A stretch of DNA of 64,000 bases, taken from Poecilobothrus nobilitatus. Taxonomy: Eukaryota > Arthropoda > Insecta > Diptera > Dolichopodidae. The DNA lies in contig OX352773.1 in assembly GCA_947095535.1 (NCBI GenBank), positions 104,981,948-105,045,947 of the forward strand, given 5' to 3'. Below, in pieces: positions 34,569-46,430 of this stretch. The position numbers were made by a program, and so were the translations under genes. The notes below the pieces were generated by a model, which made no database searches, was not told where the DNA came from, and saw only the letters and a program-made list of their open reading frames with translations. How positions within the stretch are numbered: position 1 is the stretch's first letter; every line of letters starts with the position of its first letter.

Positions 34569-35354
34569 TAATTTTGCTAAAACTTATATAACTTATAGCT
34601 TATACTACTTTTAAAAACTTGTTATAGCTTATACCTATGTAGTCATTGTAAAAACTTTATAATTTTGCGTACTTACATGTAAACTTATGTTCCTTTATTT
34701 CTTAAAAATATACAAAATATATTTATAATTTTTTCCCAAAAAAAGTGCTTTATTAGTACTTTCAAATTTTAATAATATTCGTCAAACTTTACTTTATGCA
34801 CTTTATAAATAAATGCACTTGTTGTAAATAGCAAACATATAAGAACAAAAAATACATAATAAAAAATAAGCCCGCCAAAATAAATAGAAAAAAATCATAA
34901 CATAAGGACAAAAAATATTCAAAATAAAAAAATCAGCCACATAAGTAAAACGAAATTCATTTTTCTATTCATTAATCTATGTCCACTTCATAAAAATATG
35001 TATGCATATGTATGTACGTTAATTATACTGATTATACGTTTATACACATCTTGTCATAAAGTATATTATCATCTAGCTATATAATAACACATATATACAC
35101 ATAGATTTGATATGCATACAGACAACTTTTATATGGTTGATATTAATAGAACTCAAAACAAAAAAAAAAAAATTCTAGGAATTTTATTTAAAATATGAGT
35201 TTCAAAAAATTCTACTCAATTTTAGAGTAAATGAGAAATTATTTTTTGAGTAAAATAGGATGTGATTATTGAGTGAATGAGACGTGATCTATTAAAAGAA
35301 TTTGCTAACAAACTTTACTCTGCATGAATACTCTATATTATATGTTACTTTATG

Positions 35355-35700
35355 GTAATACTAATAAAATAATGTTGTATACTTGCTCTTGTACCCAAGA
35401 TAAAAAAAAACTTTATAAAAAATATAAAATAAAGAAAAAGTTAAGCATAACATGTTTTGAGCGTGTAGGTACATATATGTTGAAAACTTGAGAATAGAAG
35501 AATGTTCTGTGAAAACAAAATAAACATGTTTTGTAATGTTCATGTCTAATGTATGTAATTAAAAACTTGTTATTTAAGATAACTTAACCAACAAAACTTC
35601 GTTCTTGCAAATGAAGTAGGTATACATACATATAAGTTAATATGAAAAATATTTTATATGTTTATTTTGAAACTGGAATTGTGAATTTTTGTCAAATTAG
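35355..35700 (-). repeat. Right flank of the P-like element: inverted copy of array flank
   Basis: On the minus strand 35373-35450 matches 49240-49335 (TTCTTTATTTTATATT, ACAAGTGCAAG), then CACGCTCAAAACATG resembles 44150-44165, and 35500-35690 matches 43560-43650 (ATTATCTTAAATAAGAAG, TTCCACAGAACAT). About 1 kb present in the plus-strand copies is missing here, so this is a diverged, internally deleted relative. Confidence 0.65.
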
Positions 35701-35904
35701 AATTTTAGAAGATATGAAACGTCATAACGAAAATCTAATTGTTCAAAAATAATACAATATACGTTATGTGGAAGGTTAGAATCTGCTTTTAAAGAATGTA
35801 TAAACATATAGTTTGAATATTATATGTACAAACCATAGTTATAGAAATTATAAAATTTACCCAAATTATTTTAAAATACTGAAAAATTAAAATAATAATA
35901 TTAT

Positions 35905-35990
35905 AAGCAGAGTGACAGACTACGAACATACTAACGGATTCGTACAGGTATCTAAGAATTGACAAAGACAACTTTATTCTTTATTCTTTT
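35905..35990 (-). repeat. Dispersed repeat copy 6 (reverse orientation)
   Basis: AGCAGAGTGACAGACTACGA, ACTAACGGATTCGTACAGG, TATCTAAGAATTGACAAAG is the reverse complement of the box found at 1143, 5300 and 7403. The start box is replaced by a TTCTTTATTC repeat. Confidence 0.65.
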
Positions 35991-36643
35991 TATTCTTTAT
36001 TTCTTTATTCTCGTTTTTAAATAAATTTGAAAATGATCATAAAGATCATATTGCTGCAGTTTTAAATAAATTTATTTTAGTTTTGATTTAATTTACTTGT
36101 GAAAGAAGCCTTTTACTTATACAAAAAGCAATAAAAATGAAAAACAATTTAAAAATAAGAATATTCAAAAATTGTTATTGCTAAAAAATTAATTATGTAC
36201 CTATGTATATCAATTTACGTAATATCTGATAATAACTACATATGTGTGGTAATACTTACATACATACATATGTATGTATGTGTTGCAATAAAAAAATTTT
36301 GAAAACATAACTACTTTAACCCCCCTATTCTGAAATTAAGAAATTTATAAGATCTTATAATCTTATAACTAAAAAGATAAAAGATCTTTTAGGAAAAAAC
36401 TATTCTGTGTAAAAGATATTGATGAGTTATAAAACTTTTAGCTTTAAAATGCTTTAAGATTCACCACAAATAACATTCAGAGACATCTTTTCATACAGAA
36501 TGTCAATTTAGCATTAACTGTTTTTTTTAAATTTACTAGTTATCATATTTACATTAATAAAAATTAAAAAATAAGAAATACGTTTTCAATTAAATATCTT
36601 TTAAAATTAAAACAAGTGTAAAAAATTTATAATTAACACTTTT

Positions 36644-36846
36644 TTAATATTTTGAATATTTCGATTTCGAATTTAATGCTACCAGCAATCGTAAATAAAA
36701 TGGTATTGATGAATTTTCTTCATCCAAAGGTGACAGCATTTCTATTATTTCCAAGCATTTCGTTTGAGGCATACGAAAATGTTTGCAATATAAACTTTCA
36801 GATATTGTGAAAGGATTACCATTATCTCTCAATCTTCTCAAAAAAA
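36644..36846 (-). pseudogene. PIF/Harbinger transposase, N-terminal fragment
   Basis: Reads RRLRDNGNPFTISESLYCKH, FRMPQTKCLEIIEML and SIPFYLRLLVALN. In Harbinger (HARBI1-type) transposases this helical region (RRLRD..NPF...... then LLxxL, then IPxxLxLLxALxF) precedes the DDE domain. The DDE part is not present. Fragment only. Confidence 0.7.
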
Positions 36847-37352
36847 TCTTTTGAATTCGGCTACAAAAATTTAAAAACTGTACTAAAATTTATAAAATAT
36901 ATGTAATTACTTCTCCTCAGTTTGTTGGATTAATTCATTTCACTCAAAAAATACGATTAAACAAACTGTATTTTCCATTATTATTATTAATTATTATATT
37001 TTAAATTTTTATATTATTATTTATATTTTTATTTTTTATTGCCCAACGTATTATTATTTTTATAAAAACGTACGACGTTCGACGTATAAACGCCGGACGT
37101 TGACATCTCCTAAAATAAAACGCCGACGTATGTAAATCGAAAATATGAAAGCTATGTTAAAAAAAATAAATCATAACAAAAACATAACAAACACATAACG
37201 AAAATTAAAACGTCGCGTAAATACGTCGCGTTGGTATGAATTAACCTTTTTACTTTAGTGTCAAACTTAAGCTGTCAAATTGGTTGAGGGGAAAATTTTT
37301 TTTTTGAGAATTTTTTTGTACGATACTACTATTTGGTTTTAAATAATTAAAA

Positions 37353-38976
37353 ATGCCAAAAAATTGTTGTGTTATTAATTGTAAAATGAGGGCAGGAAAA
37401 GATGAAGTGAAATTTTATAGATTTCCTATAGTCGAACAAAGGAAACCATTATCAAAGAAGCTTTCTGAAAAAAGACAACAATTGTGGTTACGAGCAATTA
37501 ATAGAAAAGACATTAACATTAAGACTTTAAAACACAGACTAGTTTGTTCAAAGCATTTTATTAGTGGTATGAGTGCAAAACTGAATGACCATTTGAATCC
37601 CGACTGGGTCCCGTCACTTGATTTAGGATACAATAACATGCGGAAACAAAATGCAGAACAACAATTAACGAGATACATGCGCCTAAAAAAAAAAAAAAAA
37701 GTTGCAGCTGCAGCAGAATTGGAATCAAATCAAAATCAACCTTCTACAAATTAAATTTTAATTGAAAATATTTCTGGAGGCTATAAGACCAAAGAAAATA
37801 GTTGTCAGACTGATGGTAAATACATTTTGCAAAATATTTGTGATGCCTTTTATATTAATATCAACAAATATTTTAGATTTCTACTACAGAGATATGGTAA
37901 ATGAAGCTTTGTTAAAGAAATACCAAGAATTAACAAAAGAAAATGATCTGCTGAAGAAACAGAATAAAGAAAACGAAGTGAAAAGGAATCAGAACCAAAT
38001 ACATATTCTTAGTTTAGAGGATATGAAAAATGATAAAAAAACTAGATACCTAACCGGATTTAACAGTTTTTCAGTATTCGAAATTATTTTTAAACATGTA
38101 AAGTGTTTAATTCCAATAGTTAAAAACGGAAAATTGAAAAAATTTGATGTTTTTCTAATGACGTTGATAAAAATACGTTTAGATTTGCCTTTCTCATTTT
38201 TAAGTTTTATATATAAAGTAAGCGTTAAAACATTGTCCAATTTGTTTCATAAAACAATAATTTTGTTGCACGAGGAATTAAAACAGTTTATTTTTTTGCC
38301 GGATAAAAAAGCTGCTGCAGTGAACATGCCAGCAGTATTCAAAAGCACATTTAAAGATAAAGCACCAATTATAATTGATTGCTTTGAAGTGTTTTGTGAA
38401 AAATCTGGTAAATAATAATTAATTAAGGTTAAGTAGTTTCTTAATTCCTTTTTTTTAATGATTGTAGGGAACTTTTTAGCACGAGCGAATACATTTTCTA
38501 ACTACAAACATCATCATACACTAAAATATTTAATTGCTATTTCACCTTTCGGAAGTATAATTTATATATCCAAAGCATACGGTGGCCGTTGTAGTGATAA
38601 ATTTATAGTAGAAAATTGTGGCTTTCTTGATTTAATTGAAGAAGGCGATATTATTTTAGCAGACCGAGGTTTTTTAATAGAACAATCAATAAATCAGAGA
38701 CGTGCTAACCTAATAATGCCTGCATTCAAAGATAAAAATAATCAAATGGGAGCTCTTTTAGTTGAAAGTAATCGCAATATAGCAAGTATCCGAATTCATG
38801 TAGAAAGAATAATTGGAGTTTTAAGACAGAAATTTTTAATATTTAGCAATAGACAACCAATTACTGCAATTTCAAAAAAAAATGGAACAACTATGTATTG
38901 CGACTATATTATGAAAATTGCTTGTGCTATCATTAATTTAAATCCATCTGTAATTTTAAATGAAAACAAGAAATAA
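37353..38976 (+). CDS. THAP-domain DDE transposase, spliced, one premature stop
   Basis: Cuts and pastes the element. Three exons: 37353-37815 (donor GATG|GTAAAT), 37877-38407 (acceptor ATATTTTAG, donor TCTG|GTAAAT), 38468-38976 (acceptor GATTGTAG). Phases match at both joins; predicted length is about 500 residues. N-terminal THAP zinc finger: MPKNCCVINCKMR, a W in QLWLRAI and CSKHFISG, with the C2CH ligands present. Then a basic and poly-Lys stretch, a coiled coil (ALLKKYQELTKENDLLKKQN), a helix-turn-helix (LPFSFLSFIYKVSVKTLSNL) and the DDE_Tnp_4 core: APIIIDCFEVF (D), GDIILADRGF (D), IHVERIIGVLRQ (E). One in-frame TAA (37752-37754) lies between THAP and coiled coil, in a region that could also be alternatively spliced; otherwise the gene is open. 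Very likely inactivated only recently. Confidence 0.85.
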
Positions 38977-39063
38977 TTTTTCAAATTATTTAATAAACAA
39001 AAAATAAAAAAGTAATTCAAGTAACATAATAAAAAAAAAAGAAAATTGTATGTAATCTTAAAT

Positions 39064-40655
39064 CTAATCACAGTTATAAATTTTTCCTAAAAGTTCTGGA
39101 AATATATAGTTTTTAAAAAACATATCAGTTTTAATCATTGCATTTACAACAAAATCATTATCTACAGCAACTTTAACCAAAATAGATTTATTGGGAGAAT
39201 AGACATAAAAATAAACATAATTGCTTTTAGCTATAAAGCCCTGAAGTTGTATTTGATAGTAATATTTATGCTTAGGAACTATTTCATAATTATTATTTAC
39301 TAAATATATTGGACAGTCTTTTCTTTTCAAATATTTTGTAATATCACTATCTTTAAAGCTAAATGGACACTTAATTTCTATTGGAAAAGTACCACAGCAT
39401 TCACAAAACCACATTGCATCTGGCGACGCTGCATAAAACGATTTATTTTGTAAAATAAGTAAACCACAACTAGAAATTTTTAATTTTTTATGTAGCTTCC
39501 TATTTTGTTCTATCATTTTGTTTAAAGCTATTTGCTCTGTATTTTTTCCGTACTCTAATGCTTTTGTTTTTATATTGTCAATATACGGATAACAAATTCT
39601 TTTAATTAAATTTAGTGGTATACATTTTTCCGTCTTTGAAGACCAGACTTCTTTAAAAATCGAAGCAGTAATCCTCCCCAATCTCAATTTAAGCCAGTAC
39701 TCTGATTTAGATTGGAGGCGAGTATTTTGTTCTACTACTTTGGCCAGTTGTTCACTAATAATAAAATTATTGTAATTAAATTCTAATAAAATGTAGTCTA
39801 ATAATTTTCCTTCAAATTTTATTTTATGAAGATTGGCCATGTATATTTGAATGAAGTATTCTAGCTCTAAATCGTTTTCCTTATCCAAAAAATCCTTAAG
39901 ACCAAGCATAGAAACCGCATTTTCTCCTGTCATTTGGATCATTTCGCATATTTGTTTTCTTGAATCCGATTTTCCGGCAATGCAAGTGAACTTAGTACAG
40001 TTTCTACCCTTGTTGTTGTACTTAATTTTATCATTGGGTACAGCTAAAGCAGTTTTACATGATGGAACAAGCCAAGATGCTTTTACATCAGTAACAGAAA
40101 GCTAAAATGTTTGATACCATTTTATGTAAAAGGTACATTTAACAATTTGTCAATATACTCACTATATCTTCTCCAGTATTTAAGCTAATAGCGTTCAAGG
40201 CAAACAATATTGCACCAACGTGAGAGCAACATTCACCCAATCCTGCTACGCAGGTACAATGAGCTGTTAATATAGTTCCATTGGTACAAACCTCTATCCA
40301 TACTTTTAATGGCGCAATATTCAGTGATTGAGAATGCATTACCTAACGATAAATCTTTATGAAATACAGCCAAAAATAATTTTTGTTTTTTACTCACTTT
40401 ACCAAAAACTAAATATCCAGAAGATATCTTAAAGCCACCGATTTTTTCTACCCATCCACCTTCAAATAATTTGTAAGCTCCCAATGCTTTGTAGCTCTTG
40501 AATTGTAATTTAGAGTAAAATGATTTCCCATTCACCAAGTATTCGTAAATATCCAAATATGCTACATTCTTCGGAAGATCTTTCTCGTCATATTTAATTA
40601 AATACGGATCTTTTGGAAATTTTGATATTTTATTCATATATCTAATTCTTTCCAA
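39064..40655 (-). CDS. SWIM zinc finger plus YqaJ-type nuclease protein, intact after splicing
   Basis: Three exons: 40655-40398 (donor AAA|GTGAGT), 40342-40163 (acceptor TTATCGTTAG, donor ATA|GTGAGT), 40101-39064 (acceptor AACATTTTAG). Introns are about 55 and 61 bases; all joins are phase 0; the product is about 491 residues with no stop. Exon 2 encodes a SWIM finger ([18 protein letters not shown]: CxC...CxH). Exon 3 carries a YqaJ/lambda-exonuclease-like PD-(D/E)xK domain: [39 protein letters not shown] (D) and [11 protein letters not shown] (ExK), then [12 protein letters not shown]. It is presumed to process DNA ends during or after transposition; that role is inference. It ends 87 bp from the transposase stop, convergent. 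Confidence 0.85.
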
Positions 40656-40904
40656 TCATCGAAGAGAGGCACCATATTTGGATAAATACGGATGGAAACT
40701 CGACATCCTAGAGATAATCATACATATTTGTTGTAAATAAAAATAAATATAACCTTTTGAAATTACTTTAATACTCACTTCACAAATATGTATCTTTCAT
40801 TAAAATATATTATTAAACTACTTATGATATATTTATATATAACTGTATAGAAATTTTAATATAACTAATATTTATTTTTAAATTAAAAAAGAATAAACAA
40901 AAAT

Positions 40905-40955
40905 ATAGCAACTCCATAATCTGCAACTCCATAATCAAAAATATAGCAACTCCAT
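40905..40955. repeat. Short direct repeats at the array junction
   Basis: GCAACTCCATAAT occurs three times (about 40908, 40924 and 40945) with AAAAATATA in between. The last copy abuts the switch from transposon sequence to array sequence at about 40956. Confidence 0.75.
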
Positions 40956-41026
40956 AATAATAATGTTAATAATAAAATCTAATTTTACTAAATTTACTTT
41001 TAACTTGCTTTTAAATTAAATACATA

Positions 41027-42614
41027 CTAGAAAATCCCCTGTGCAATTGCACAATTGATATACATGCAAAAACATTTACGTTATCATACTGACTCCCTTA
41101 ATAAACTCCCTAAAAATTTCATTTTTACATCAGCACCATTAAAAAAACGTTGGAATCACTTACTTGATGTAATAGGAAAAATACATAAACCAAATCTAAA
41201 CACATAAAATAAAAAAAGCTAGGTACAGTTTATTAATTTTTTCACGCCATTTTTTCGTGGCGGTAATTTTTGACAGTTTTTTAATTATTGAGAAAAAATG
41301 GTCCAAGCTAAAAAAACATTCAGGGTAAAAGTTCGTGCCGATATCTCGAAAATTGTTTAAAACACATGTATAAAGTGCACAATAAAAACCGGCGAAAAAC
41401 CAACCAACACCAACCGCTACTACATTTTTTTTTGTTACATTTAAAACAATCCCAATAATCGAAATAATTTTAATATTTGTTAAAATTTTACTCTCTATTT
41501 TTCTTTAGTTTTAAAAAAAAATTTTTATGTCGATGAAAAACAGTTGCGAGAAAACAGAGAAAAAAATTGCTGAATTTATTTAATTTAAATGTATATATGT
41601 ACTTTAGAAGAGGTCTTTGGTATATTTAATAAAAGATTCATGTCTCTGATAATGAAATTTCATAAATTTTCGGGTGCTTTTTTTTGTGACGGTCGTTTTC
41701 GACAGCTTTTTAATTTAATGGTCTAATAATAAATTAGTACAAAATTATGAATCTATTGTAAGTGAAGGCTTCTAAAATGATATTTTCTATGTTAGTTTCT
41801 TTTTTTTTTAAGAAAAATATCCATTTCTATAATATTTGGTAAGTTCCAGACTTCTGTTATGAAATATAATTATTTAAGTCTGCTGAATTTTATATTAATA
41901 AAAAAATTTCGAATGTTTTATGTTATACCAGTTATATCGAAAATTTAGCTTAAAAATCTAAATTTCAACCTAAATAAACAAAACTACTTTAAAGTCTGTT
42001 ACGAAGCCTTTTACCAGCTTTTATACTAATGAAAACAAAATCAAGAATAAAATCGGCCTATTATTTTTTTCTTATAAATATGAGGCTTACTATAAACTCT
42101 CTTTCTCTGCTCTTTTCGCTTTCAGGCGTTTTAATTTTATTAAGAGTACCTATTTTTTTTTTTTTTTTTGGAAAACAAAAATTGAAAACGCCAACAGAAG
42201 ATTAATAATTTATTTTTAATTTACCGCTGCGACCAGTTCATAATGGATGTGGCGGTCAAATTTAAAAATTTAAAATTTGCTTAATTTATTTTTATTGAAA
42301 ATGTGTGTTTTTTAAGTATGTACTTTTCTTTTTTTGACTGTACTCACTTTTAATGAACGGTTTGTGTCTCTGATAATACTTGTAGTGGAAAATTTAATCT
42401 CGGGTAATAATATTTACTAAATTTATTTATATTTTTAATGAACGGTTTGTGTCTCTTGATAATACTTTGAGTCAAAGATTTGTGTCTCTGGTAATAAAAT
42501 TTTAACTTATTAAATAAATATACAGAAATATCATCATTGCCAGTTTAGTTTACATTCAGTGTGAGTGTTTTATTATAGATATAAAATATATTTTTTTACA
42601 TGTTGGCAAGGTCT
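41027..42614 (-). mobile_element. Helitron copy A, truncated at its 5' end
   Basis: Same as the complete copy at 47544-49153 from the CTAG 3' terminus up to GGCAAGGTCT, where it joins GACATCTCCTAAAAT of the ISL2EU-like right end. The last 29 bases, including half of the 5' hairpin and the TC start, are missing. Confidence 0.85.
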
Positions 42615-42811
42615 GACATCTCCTAAAATAAAACGCCGACGTATGTAAATCGAAAATATGAAAGCTATGTTAAAAAAAATAAATCATAACAAAAACATAA
42701 CAAACACTTAACGAAAATTAAAACGTCGCGTAAATACGTCGCGTTGGTATGAATTGGCATGAACACATTTTGACAAACGTTATGCGTCGTACGTTCTTAT
42801 TTAGGTTGGGC
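42615..42811 (+). repeat. ISL2EU-like right-end segment, array unit 1
   Basis: GACATCTCCTAAAATAAAAC to CGTCGCGTTGGTATGAATT is nearly identical to 37095-37243 in direct orientation. It is then followed by terminal sequence ending in GGTTGGGC (inverted match to 37041). This looks like an internally deleted (MITE-like) derivative of the ISL2EU-like element. The same segment recurs at 45857-46084. Confidence 0.7.
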
Positions 42812-43157
42812 GGTTATTATTTAATGAAAACTATAAATATTTATTTCAATTCAAGAGTAAAGTGAAAAAATATATAGATAATGATATTTGCTAACTTAAA
42901 GAAGTTAAAAGATATTTATAAGGTGCTAAAAAATTTCTTTTAACGTAAAAAATTTTTTAGGTTATTTTTGTCTTTAACCTTTTCTACAGAATACTAAAGT
43001 CTTTAAAATTACTCACCATTCTTCTTAAAAGATCATTTGTTTTTGAAATCTTTTAGTCTTATAAAAATGTGTCGTAGAATACAAATTTCTTATAACTTTC
43101 TTATAACTCGTAATTATAAGGTTATAAGATTATAATCTTAATTTCAGAATAGGGGGG

Positions 43158-44264
43158 TCAATTTTTATTTACTTTTTAAAATTTTCTGTTACCATTTGTA
43201 AAATATGGTTTTTAATATTTATTTTTTTACAGTTCCCTAAGATATTTAAAACAATTGAAAAAACAAAATTATGTTAATTTTCGGACCTAACTTAAATTTT
43301 CATATATATACATATGTATGAATAAAGACCCTTGTTTTGGTTTAATTTTTAAACAATTTGTTCAAAAACAACATTGTTATATTAATACAATATTATGTTT
43401 TAATATCAATACAATATATTGTTAAATTTACTTTGCACATTCAATTAAAATTATTAATTAAAAATATATATTTACATATGTACCTACATATTATATAAAT
43501 TGTACACATATATGTATGTACATACATACATATACATATAATTTATCTGATTCCAATTTCAAAATAAACATAAAATATTATCTTAAATAAGAAGTTTTTA
43601 ATTACATTAGTTTATTTTGTTTCCACAGAACATAACATACTTCCATTCGCAATTTGTCATATATACCATAGATATATTCATGCATACCATAGATATATTT
43701 ACTAATAGATGGGAAGTCGTTTCTTTTTTTTTGTGTTTTCGTATCTTAAGGTATTCAGTCAAAAAAATACATGTGTATTTTATAATATGTATGTATACAT
43801 TTCGTTCACTCAGCTGTTTATATTTATTAAAATAATGTAAAGCAGTTATTCATAACCAGTTTCATTCAGAGATTTTAAGTTTTTATATTATTTAATAATT
43901 GATATATTTTGTTTTTAAAATTAAAATTTAATTTAATTAAGGTTATTCAAAATTTTAACTACTTGTAAAGTAACAAAATAAGTGATAAAATCCTTAAAAA
44001 AATCAGAAATGAATTTATTTCACCTTTTAGGAACCTATTTCTGAGGAAACTAAAGCAATTCATACTCACTGTTCACTCAGTTGTTTCTCAAAACTGGCTG
44101 AAAATATTTTCTTCACTGCCTATACATTAGTAATAGTGCATACCTACACTCAAAACACGTTGATAATGTTAATAATATTGTTAATAATATGTTAATAATA
44201 ATGTTAATAATAAAATCTAATTTTACTAAATTTACTTTTAACTTGCTTTTAAATTACATACATA
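43158..44264 (+). repeat. Flanking DNA segment, array unit 1
   Basis: About 1.1 kb with ACAGTTCCCTAAGATATTTA, TTCCACAGAACATAACATAC, GTATCTTAAGGTATTCAG and TTTACTTTTAACTTGC. Near-identical in 46431-47543 and, with rearrangements, in 61614-63076. No gene was supported in it. Confidence 0.8.
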
Positions 44265-45856
44265 CTAGAAAATCCCCTGTGCAATTGCACAATTGATATA
44301 CATGCAAAAACATTTACGTTATCATACTGACTCCCTTAATAAACTCCCTAAAAATTTCATTTTTACATCAGCACCATTAAAAAAACGTTGGAATCACTTA
44401 CTTGATGTAATAGGAAAAATACATAAACCAAATCTAAACACATAAAATAAAAAAAGCTAGGTACAGTTTATTAATTTTTTCACGCCATTTTTTCGTGGCG
44501 GTAATTTTTGACAGTTTTTTAATCATTGAGAAAAAATGGTCCAAGCTAAAAAAACATTCAGGGTAAAAGTTCGTGCCGATATCTCGAAAATTGTTTAAAA
44601 CACATGTATAAAGTGCACAATAAAAACCGGCGAAAAACCAACCAACACCAACCGCTACTACATTTTTTTTTTGTTACATTTAAAACAATCCCAATAATCG
44701 AAATAATTTTAATATTTGTTAAAATTTTACTCTCTATTTTTCTTTAGTTTTAAAAAAAAATTTTTATGTCGATGAAAAACAGTTGCGAGAAAACAGAGAA
44801 AAAAAATTGCTGAATTTATTTAATTTAAATGTATATATGTACTTTAGAAGAGGTCTTTGGTATATTTAATAAAAGATTCATGTCTCTGATAATGAAATTT
44901 CATAAATTTTCGGGTGCTTTTTTTTGTGACGGTCGTTTTCGACAGCTTTTTAATTTAATGGTCTAATAATAAATTAGTACAAAATTATGAATCTATTGTA
45001 AGTGAAGGCTTCTAAAATGATATTTTCTATGTTAGTTTCTTTTTTTTTTTAAGAAAAATATCCATTTCTATAATATTTGGTAAGTTCCAGACTTCTGTTA
45101 TGAAATATAATTATTTAAGTCTGCTGAATTTTATATTAATAAAAAAATTTCGAATGTTTTATGTTATACCAGTTATATCGAAAATTTAGCTTAAAAATCT
45201 AAATTTCAACCTAAATAAACAAAACTACTTTAAAGTCTGTTACGAAGCCTTTTACCAGCTTTTATACTAATGAAAACAAAATCAAGAATAAAATCGGCCT
45301 ATTATTTTTTTCTTATAAATATGAGGCTTACTATAAGCTCTCTTTCTCTGCTCTTTTCACTTTCAGGCGTTTTAATTTTATTAAGAGTACCTATTTTTTT
45401 TTTTTTTTTTTGGAAAACAAAAATTGAAAACGCCAACAGAAGATTAATAACTTATTTTTAATTTACCGCTGCGACCAGTTCATAATGGATGTGGCGGTCA
45501 AATTTAAAAATTTAAAATTTGCTTAATTTATTTTTATTGAAAATGTGTGTTTTTTAAGTATGTACTTTTCTTTTTTTGACTGTACTCACTTTTAATGAAC
45601 GGTTTGTGTCTCTGATAATACTTGTAGTGGAAAATTTAATCTCGGGTAATAATATTTACTAAATTTATTTATATTTTTAATGAACGGTTTGTGTCTCTTG
45701 ATAATACTTTGAGTCAAAGATTTGTGTCTCTGGTAATAAAATTTTAACTTATTAAATAAATATACAGAAATATCATCATTGTCAGTTTAGTTTACATTCA
45801 GTGCGAGTGTTTTATTATAGATATAAAATATATTTTTTTACATGTTGGCAAGGTCT
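44265..45856 (-). mobile_element. Helitron copy B, truncated at its 5' end
   Basis: Begins CTAGAAAATCCCCTG and stops at the same GGCAAGGTCT base as copy A. Sharing this breakpoint shows that copies A and B descend from one junction by tandem duplication rather than from independent insertions. Confidence 0.85.
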
Positions 45857-46430
45857 GACATCTCCTACGTTGACATCGCCGGACGTTGACATCTCCTAAA
45901 ATAAAACGCCGACGTATGTAAATCGAAAATATGAAAGCTATGTTAAAAAAAATAAATCATAACAAAAACATAACAAACACATAACGAAAATTAAAACGTC
46001 GCGTAAATACGTCGCGTTGGTATGAATTGGCATGAACACATTTTGACAAACGTTATGCGTCGTACGTTCTTATTTAGGTTGGGCGGTTATTATTTAATGA
46101 AAACTATAAATATTTATTTCAATTCAAGAGTAAAGTGAAAAAATATATAGATAATGATATTTGCTAACTTAAAGAAGTTAAAAGATATTTATAAGGTGCT
46201 AAAAAATTTCTTTTAACGTAAAAAATTTTTTAGGTTATTTTTGTCTTTAACCTTTTCTACAGAATACTAAAGTCTTTAAAATTACTCACCATTCTTCTTA
46301 AAAGATCATTTGTTTTTGAAGTCTTTTAGTCTTATAAAAATGTGTCGTAGAATACAAATTTCTTATAACTTTCTTATAACTCGTAATTATAAGGTTATAA
46401 GATTATAATCTTAATTTCAGAATAGGGGGG

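Larger units (their letters stand above)
32596..35354. mobile_element. P-superfamily element with TIRs, 2,759 bp
   Basis: TIRs of about 50 bp: CATAAAGTAACATATAATAT at 32596 and the same, inverted, ending at 35354; both continue into ATGCAGAGTAAAGTTTGTT. Flanking direct repeat GTAATAC on each side (32589-32595 and 35355-35361), GGTAATAC if the terminal base is shared; P elements make 8-bp duplications. The surrounding DNA is continuous in uninterrupted relatives at 49340 and 63280, which confirms the insertion. A second, degenerate GTAATACC lies 38 bases to the left of the TIR. The TIR start CATAAAGTAAC recalls the CAT... start of P-element ends. Inside, only the C-terminal part of a transposase remains. 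Confidence 0.85.
37041..40955. mobile_element. ISL2EU-like DNA transposon with two spliced genes
   Basis: The left end GCCCAACGTATTATTATTTT (37041) with AACGTACGACG is echoed, inverted, at 42811 (GCCCAACC..., AACGTACGACG). It encodes a THAP-domain IS5-related transposase (plus strand) and, tail to tail with an 87-bp gap, a SWIM/YqaJ nuclease protein (minus strand). As I recall, this two-gene layout is that of the ISL2EU (formerly IS4EU) superfamily. At about 40955 the sequence jumps into the tandem array, so the element's own right end is replaced; right-end copies sit inside the array units. Confidence 0.65.
36320..43157 (-). mobile_element. Harbinger-type element, interrupted by ISL2EU-like element and array
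   Basis: The left end CCCCCCTATTCTGAAATTAA (36320 onward) is exactly mirrored by the right end at 43157 (also at 46430 and, mutated, at 61613). Flanking trinucleotides are TAA and TCA, near the TWA duplication of PIF/Harbinger. The minus-strand frame at 36841-36644 is PIF/Harbinger-like. The element's own sequence is about 36320-37040 and 42812-43157; everything between is later material. So it looks like an internally deleted Harbinger that received an ISL2EU-like insertion. Confidence 0.6.

Noticed and set aside
36000..36010. TTCTTTATTC repeats as a possible element end
   Set aside because: Only a short simple repeat beside a copy of the dispersed repeat; no inverted partner found.
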